This document shows, piece by piece, positions 57,601 through 64,000 of a DNA stretch of 64,000 bases; position 1 is the first letter of the stretch; each line of letters starts with the position of its first letter. Position numbers and translations under genes: made by a program. Source of the DNA: Scedosporium boydii (lineage: Eukaryota; Ascomycota; Sordariomycetes; Microascales; Microascaceae); the NCBI GenBank assembly GCA_002221725.1, contig NJFT01000041.1:1-64000 (forward strand), read 5' to 3'. A model generated the notes under the pieces. It did no database searches, had not been told where the DNA came from, and saw nothing but the letters and a program-made list of their open reading frames with translations.

Positions 57601-59271
57601 GGTGTATTTGGGACGACGAGAACCTAGACCGGCCATTGATTTCTCAAACTGAGCCAGAAGATCCTTGGCGTCACGCCTTCGGTCCTCAAGGCCCGCTCCG
57701 TTACCGGATGGCTTGAACCTATCCGTGAACTGACCTTGTATCTCGCAGGGGAGAGTGCGTCCAGGAAGAATAGGGTTTCTAGACTGTGAAGGCAATGCGA
57801 CGAGAGGCGCCAACTTATCATAACTCTTAGGAGCTTTCAAACAGTTAGCATGAAAAGCAGCGCATTGCATTGGCCGGGTGGGGTGGGGGACGGTCAAATG
57901 ATAAAACCTACTTGGGAGTTTTATGGTACGGGGGCTTATAAGATAAAAGGCTCCCTGGACGCCGGGGAATTTTGTCTTGCCGCTAGACGATACTTTTATA
58001 AAGTCGTTGATGGCGTCCATGTCTTCTTTAGTCATCCTAGGCGGAGGGAGAGGTCTCGGCTGATCAGTCGTCTTAATAGAGACGTCAGTATGCAAGCTAG
58101 TCGGCACCGCATCAGTATCGGAGACCTTCTTGATACTACGTTTCCTCTTCTTGACTGCCGGTTCGCTTGAAATGTTGGAGTCCACGGATACCTGGGAAGG
58201 GGTTGGAGCGGCTGCCTGCTCCACCGTACGTTTGGTTCCTTGAACGTTTGCACTGGGTGCGGGAGATTGAAGTGTAGAAGAGGGTGAAGAAATCTGGCTG
58301 GAAATATTCCTTCCGGCCTGCGTTAGATTTCCGTGCTGCGGCGTGGATGCGGGTGATGGAGAGGAAGCGGTTTGGGTGAAGGATGAAGGATGGTGCTGCA
58401 AATACGCTTGTGTATATTGGGGTTGAGGTTGGGTAAGGGTATTCTGCGATGCGGGACCCAGCTTCTGTTGGGGCGGCATAGCCTGGGGGTATGTCGCCGC
58501 CTGTGGGCCCCCGTAAATCTGACCTCCTCCCATCGGCTGCCGAGTAGGCTGTTGAGCTGGCTGAGCATACACTTGGTGTTGCTGATAACTCTGCGGTGGC
58601 TGTTGCTGAGAGTGCTGGGGTTGTGCCCGCGGTGTTGACTGCGTCGGCCGTTGCTGCTGCGGCTGCTGGGGTTGAGGTTGTTGCGGCTGGGGATGTCCGA
58701 TCTCGTATGCTTGCTGAGCATTGGGTTGATGACCCTGGGGCTGACCCATCGGCTGAGACGGGGAGAAGGATAGAGGCTGCTGGAAAGCATGCTCGTTTCC
58801 AGATGGGAAAGAAAATCCTTGCTGTTGAAAAGGCGGGGCCGGGGGCTGGCGTTGATGAGGTTGGACTGGAGAAAAATCACCCAGGCCGGGAACCATATCC
58901 AGTTTGTTCTGTGCATTAAAGAGATCCTGTTGCAGGGAGTCAAAGCTGGAATCTAGGAACTCTTGGCTATTCTGATACTGAGGCAACCCAACATGGCCTG
59001 CACCGAAATCTCCCGCTGGAAGTGGAGGAGTTCCACCGAGGCCATCGCTTATAAGATGTCCCCCGGCGTGTGTAGTAGCTGGATAAAAACCGGTCCCGTT
59101 CGGTGTTGGCTGGTCCATTGACGAGTACATGGCCTGGTCGGAAATGGACTGTGCCCATGGCTGGGAGCCATCATCGAGAGGTCCGGACTGGTCCGGAAAC
59201 CCATAGCCAGCCCAGTCATTGTGGTCATCAGAGGTTGACCCATTTGGGTGGTTTGGATTCCAAGACTCCAT
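54464..59271 (-). CDS. PNUTS/Ppn1-like protein phosphatase 1 regulator with CCCH finger
   Basis: Best model has five exons, 57912-59271, 57591-57833, 57420-57514 and 54464-57340 counted with the 78-nt intron 57834-57911 removed (four exon blocks), giving 1524 aa. The first 350 residues are Q/P-rich. About 620-750 form a helical region (SALRLLANFRITQKIASQTN) like the TFIIS N-terminal domain. A basic stretch leads to RVSW at about 958-961, followed by an acidic run (RYFHKEDEEDTGF), the layout of the PP1-docking TVTW motif in human PNUTS. RD/RE dipeptides precede a C-terminal CCCH finger (C1505, C1513, C1519, H1523). PNUTS and fission-yeast Ppn1 bring PP1 to the polyadenylation and RNA polymerase II termination machinery. 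The order TFIIS-N, RVxF, CCCH is what I rely on. The long N-terminal part has no assigned role. Retaining the 78-nt intron also keeps the frame open. Confidence 0.8.
54637..54716 (-). repeat. Tandem hexamer repeat encoding Arg-Asp dipeptides
   Basis: The minus strand repeats GACAGG-type hexamers with small changes, coding for RD, RE and WD pairs just before the CCCH finger of the PNUTS-like protein. A regular 6-bp unit that keeps the frame can expand or contract without frameshift. RD/RE tracts are common in RNA-processing proteins. Confidence 0.85.
57834..57911 (-). other. Probable 78-nt in-frame intron of the PNUTS-like gene
   Basis: Donor GTAGGT, branch-like GCTAAC and acceptor TTTGAAAG are well placed, with about 10 nt from branch to acceptor. 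The 78 nt are a multiple of three without a stop, so both spliced and retained forms code. The retained 26 residues look unlike the conserved flanks, and the same unusual GTAGGT donor is used in the MBF-subunit gene. Confidence 0.6.
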
Positions 59272-61698
59272 TGTGAGTCCAGAAATGGGAAATCTATGAC
59301 AGATGTCAGCAGCTGGTACTATCATGAGCCAGTTGCCAGCAGTGTGTGGTAGGGAATAACTCCGGGCAAGTCTCCAGCTAGCAGAAGACCGACATGCGCT
59401 GGTAACCGTCCACTTACTTTAATTGAGGAAAAACCTATTGGACAGAAAAAATGTTAATTGGAAACATAACATAGAATCGGTCGCCGGAGCCAAACATACC
59501 TCGAAAGGGAATCGCCGCTAACCCAAGACGGAACTAGGTGGTCAGGACTGAAATCTGGCGTGTCTGGAAAGAAGTTCAAAGGAAATATTAGCATTGTTTT
59601 GAAAAATGGCAGAGCAGCATAGAGAAGCAAGATTCCGTGAACGCCATTGAATGCAATTTGAGTGGGCAGGGTGAGCAATGGAACGTGGAAGAGCGATATA
59701 AAAGCGATTCGTAGCCATCCTCAGAGTCGCCCAGCCCTTGCTGAGAAGAGGAAGAGAGCCCTGAGTTGTGTTTGCAGGGCCTGCAGCTTCGACTAGGTTG
59801 GAAATTATCGCTTCAGCACTTGATGGAGTCTGTCCAATGTGTTTTCTGTCTTCCGTATCCCCAGAGATTTTGAGATTTGCCTCGGTCCTATTTTGCCCTT
59901 GGGTATCGTGAAGCTCAAAGTGACATATCCAAGCTGAAATATTAATACCAGCTTGCAAAACGGAATTTGAATGCCTGTCCGAAAGAAAGAGGCGCCAAGA
60001 GCATTGAAGGCCAAGTCGGATTTTAGACACGGTCGGGACTTAGAATGGCCAGCCCTATCTTCCCAAGGAGTTGCCCAACTCCAGAGAAAAAGAAAGGAAA
60101 GATCTCCAAAGCGCGCCACAGATCGGTCGCAATGCATGGATGTGAAGTTATGTGAAGTTATCATGTTGCTGCTTTGGCTGTACAAGAGCTTCCGAAATTT
60201 TCAAAGTTGGAATTGTCCGACCCGGCGACTATTTGCTCATGCTTGTACACAGGAGCCAAAAGCGACCGGCTCGTACGCGTGCCTGCGTGACGGAGAGGTG
60301 TCTACTCTGTTCTCCATCCTTCGCACGCGACTCTCTTTCTTTGAGTATTTCCTCTTCTAAATTCTCATACCACACAACCATCACCCGCAGTTTAAATATG
60401 CAGGGTGATGGGGAGGTATCCAAAGAATAGGATTTCCAAGATATCACATACAAAGCTGCTGGAGCGATGGCGGCTCGAAGGGATGTTGGTGGAATCGACG
60501 AGGCTAAATGTTGAAGGGGAACACAAGAGGACAGACAAGGGGGATGGGGATGGATGATGGATGGATGGATGGGATTGATGGATTGATGGGATTGATGTTG
60601 AAGGCGCTGCTGGTGCGGGACCTGAAGAGAGACCTACTTGAGCTTGTTCCTCCAATCTACAGAGAAAGCAACCATTCATGGCGATGTTTCCCATTTGGCG
60701 AGGCAGTTAAGAACGAAAACAGGTTGACGATTACAACATTTGACGGGGTGGTCAGGTCGAGGGTTTAAAAAGAGACCGAGTTGGCGAACCTAATGAGGTA
60801 GAGTCGCGTGCGGGTGTTGAGTTTAAGATTGGGTTGTGCTGGGAGAAAAAGGTTGGGCACAGTGCACGAGGGCAACAGAGGTACAAAAGAGCAGGGAGAG
60901 TATCCGATGGAGAAAATTGCTAAGTCGCCCAGCGCGCGGCTTTTGGCGAGTTGGCGAGCTGGCAACACTCGGGGAAGCCGAACCGGGGCGGAGCAACAGA
61001 AGAACGCGACCAGGAAGTAAAGAGAAGAAAAAGGAAATGAAGAGCTTGTCTAGAGAGCCGCTTTTTACGGTAGCGGAGTGATGAGTGTTGACGACGTAAA
61101 AAGGTCGCCTGCGTTGTTGCTGTTGTTGGCAAACTGAGGAGAAGAGGAGGAACAGGAGGCAGAAGGACGATGAGTAGAGAACAGGAGGTCGGGAAGGGTC
61201 AAGGAGCTGGCTGGCGGACAAACTGGCTCATTCCTGTTTCGAAATTCAGCCGTCCGTCTTAGGTAAAAATCAAATGCCAGTGAGCTCTGACCCGTGCCTT
61301 CCTTCCCTGCATTGTACTCCCTTGCTGACATCAACAGGGCCTTGCCTAGGCAGGAGCCATGGGAAATCCTGGCTGGATTACCCAGTATTCTACCGAACCT
61401 GACATCACTCCTCCGTACAGTCGATAACTCCCATCTGCACTGTGATTAAGCACCATCCAAGTCCTTTGGCCAGCAGAGCTGCTTCTCGGGCGACCACTTA
61501 AGAACAGAGAGATATTTCGAATTCGATCTTGCTTGCCCACCACCTCTATTTGCACGGCCTATAAAGGTATCTACGCTAGTTCTATCCTGCTGGTTGATTA
61601 AGCTAACTGGGACAAGATTCCTGTGTGAACTTCAATATTATCATCATACCAGGTCGATCAATTGCAAAGTGCCCCTCCACTAGCTCGGGGACCTTAAG
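59272..61698. other. Divergent intergenic region between the PNUTS-like and sly1 genes
   Basis: 2.4 kb upstream of both genes. Sequence just before the PNUTS-like ATG (59272-59600) has intron-like features, so its leader may be spliced. A GGAT/GATTGATG minisatellite spans about 60545-60598. ORFs are short and overlap on both strands. Confidence 0.55.
60545..60598. repeat. GGAT / GATTGATG minisatellite
   Basis: Imperfect tandem units of GGAT grade into GATTGATGG units over about 54 bp in intergenic DNA. It is a simple slippage repeat with no coding meaning seen. Confidence 0.75.
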
Positions 61699-64000
61699 AT
61701 GGCGACCAAGGAGAATAGCTTAAGGGACAAGCAAATTGGTATGCCTCGCCCTTGCTTAAGTCCTGATCGCATGTATTGCCTCCTAACATCATCTCTGTAG
61801 CCTCTATTAAGCGGATCCTCAACCTGAACCATGACCTCGAGACAAACGACTCGGAGGATGCGAATGCCAACGGCAGCGTCCGCGCCACTTCGGCCCAGAT
61901 ACTGACCACCGAAGGCGAACCGATCTGGAAGGTCCTTGTCTTTGACGACCTCGGCCGCGATGTCATTAGCAGTGTGCTCAGGGTCAGCGACTTACGCTCT
62001 ATGGGAGTCACCATGCACATGTAAGTCTTTGGTTCTAAGCGGCAGAGTATCTGCAACCCCTATCTAACAAGATCGTGTCTTTAAAAGGCACATCGGAGCG
62101 TCGCGACACCCCATTCCCGAGGTTCCGGTCATATATCTCGTCGAGCCTACTTCGAAGAACCTACAATTGATTACGGGCGATCTCCAGAAGGGACTCTACT
62201 CTCCCGCGCATATCAACTTCCTCTCCTCCCTACCCCGAGTCCTTCTTGAAGAGTTCGCTGCGGAAACGGCAGCTGCAGGAACATCCGAACATATCGCGCA
62301 GCTTTTCGACCAATATCTTAACTTTATCGTTGCGGAACCCAATCTTTTCAGTCTCGGGCTGCAGAAGGAGCACACGTACTGGGCTTTGAATAGCGCAAAG
62401 ACGAGCGATGCAGAGCTTGAGCGGGTGGTCGACAGGATTGTAAGCGGCTTATTTAGCGTTGTCGTAACACTTGGTATGGTTCAGTTCCCGCCTCTACCCT
62501 CCCTTCTCTCGCCTGCGTACTACTAGGTTCGAGGAGCTAACGTTTGCGAAGGTGTCATTCCCATTATCCGATGTCCCAAGGGCGCTGCTGCTGAGATGAT
62601 TGCGACGCGACTTGACCGCAAACTCCGAGACCATATCCTCAATTCCAAAGATAACCTCTTCTCACCAGGCGCTCGACCTACTTCCTCGGCTAGCGGCACA
62701 TCCACATCTCGTCCTGTACTCATCATTCTCGACAGAAACGTTGACTTAATCCCGATGCTCTCACATTCGTGGACATACCAGTCCCTTGTCCACGATGTGC
62801 TTAACATGAAACTCAACCGCATTACTATCGAAACCCCTATAGACGAGAATAATCCCAGCAAGGGCACTTCTAAGAAGAGCTATGATCTCACGGCGAATGA
62901 TTTCTTCTGGGCAAAGAATGCGGCTCTCCCCTTCCCCCAGGTTGCTGAGGATATTGATGCCGAACTCACACGGTACAAAGAGGAGACGGCAGCGATTACC
63001 AAGAGGACAGGTGTCGCCGACTTGGAGGACTTGCAGAATGATACCAGTGCGAGCGCCCAGCACCTCAAGGCAGCCATAACGTTGCTGCCGGAGATGAGGG
63101 AACGGAAAAGTATACTCGACATGCATATGAATATCCTCGCGGCCCTACTTACTGGAATAAAAGACCGACAACTCGACAGCTTCTTCGAGATCGAGGAGAA
63201 TGTCATGAAGAATACCAAGGCACAGATACTCGAGATTATCAAGGACAAGACGAAAGGCAACCTACCGATTGACAAGCTCCGGCTATTCGTGATTTGGTTC
63301 TTAAGCACCGAACTCGACGTCAGTCGTTCCGAATGGGAAGAGTTTACACAGGCCTTCAGCGAGTTGGGCGTTGACGTGGAATCGCTGGCGTATATCCGAC
63401 AGTGCGTTTTTCTTTTCTTTTTTGTCCAACATCTTCCCAATGAATGAAGGAAAGACCGCTAACGTCAGACTACAGAGTCCGCGCCACGACTAAGATGACC
63501 CAATTGACAACCATCAACAGCACCTCGGCGGCCCAACAGTCATCCTCCACCGACCTCTTCCAGCGTTTCTCCTCCATCTCTAATCGGCTTACCGATCGAC
63601 TCAAGGAAACTGGTGTTCCGACCGGTCTGTCCTCCAACTTCGAATCCCTCATCGGCGGCATCAAGAACTTCCTCCCCGCGAACCGCGACCTTACCATTAC
63701 CAAGATTGTTGAGAGCATAATGGATCCCTCCACAGCATCTAGTTCAGCTATCGCCAAGACGGAGAACTACCTCTACTTCGACCCTCGGTCCGCCAATGCA
63801 CGCGGCACCATGCCTCCGCCAAGCGCCATCCGCTCTGGCGGCGCTAACCCGCCAGGCTCCATGCCCGGCGCAACAGGCCTCGGTGCTCACGGAGCGGGCA
63901 CTGGCGCGAGTTTCGGCCAAAGGAGGCAAGGCTTCACCGATGCCGTCGTGTTTACCGTCGGCGGTGGGAGCATGGATGAGTATGGCAACCTGCAGGAGTG
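61699..64000 (+). CDS. sly1: SM-family vesicle-fusion protein Sly1 (3' end outside window)
   Basis: Exons seen: 61699-61738, 61801-62020, 62088-62473, 62552-63401 and 63476 to the window end, giving 673 codons before the cut. Sly1 proteins are about 650-720 aa, so only a short C-terminal piece is missing. Signatures include LRDKQIASIKRILNLN at the start, GEPIWKVLVFDDLGRDVIS, VPVIYLVEPT, RPVLIILDRNVDLIPMLSHS, and the SM domain 3 stretch SILDMHMNILAALLTGIKDR. The final GFTDAVVFTVGGGSMDEYGN is the Sly1 C-terminal motif. Sly1 binds the syntaxin Sed5 and promotes SNARE assembly in traffic between the ER and Golgi. Introns are 58-78 nt, and the first splits the second helix codon-neutrally. Frames join correctly at all four introns. 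Confidence 0.96.

Overview
This window is nuclear DNA of a filamentous ascomycete (Pezizomycotina, most like a Sordariomycete). Genes are split by short introns of 58-246 nt with GT..AG ends and CTAAC-type branch sites. Leaders are pyrimidine-rich. The gene set includes fungus-specific families: a 2EXR-domain protein, a cerato-platanin, an APSES cell-cycle factor and Q-rich Pezizomycotina proteins. I saw no rRNA, tRNA, CRISPR array or intact transposon. Exon joins were worked out by hand from reading frame, splice signals and family consensus. The species was not identified.

Layout. 1-0.8 kb: 3' part of a 2EXR-domain protein. 0.8-25.3 kb: a gene-poor block with only two well-supported genes, a Q-rich low-complexity protein (2.7-4.4 kb, minus) and a one-pass membrane protein (13.8-15.0 kb, minus). 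The rest is intergenic DNA carrying most copies of a short recurring motif, TACTTCGTA/TACGAAGTA. 25.3-30.4 kb: a divergent pair, an APSES/ankyrin MBF subunit (minus, 5 exons) and a flavin-dependent monooxygenase (plus, 3 exons). 33.8-34.4 kb: a secreted cerato-platanin with a clear TATA box. 36.0-37.5 kb: an F-box-like protein. 38.1-39.5 kb: a drug/metabolite-type transporter (minus). 40.9-41.4 kb: a small protein with a possible papain-like His/Cys pair. 42.5-43.7 kb: an aldo-keto reductase (minus).

45.1-48.1 kb: mitochondrial monothiol glutaredoxin Grx5 (plus), tail to tail with a gamma-glutamyltransferase (minus), both linked to glutathione. 49.2-51.4 kb: pyruvate kinase (minus, 5 exons). 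54.5-59.3 kb: a very large protein with a TFIIS-N-like helical region, an RVSW phosphatase-1 docking motif and a C-terminal CCCH finger, read here as the fungal PNUTS/Ppn1 counterpart. 61.7 kb to the end: the SM protein Sly1, cut by the window edge near its C-terminus.

The right 39 kb is mostly ordinary housekeeping sequence with no sign of a gene cluster. The most unusual signal is the 9-bp word TACTTCGTA. I count 17 exact copies, against about 0.5 expected for one 9-mer on both strands of 64 kb. None lies in a well-supported coding exon, and three related GAAGTACTTC palindromes sit in 18.1-21.3 kb. Other points are two microexons (one encoding a catalytic His), an in-frame 78-nt intron, a 303-codon ORF of uncertain status and a possible spliced leader micro-ORF.
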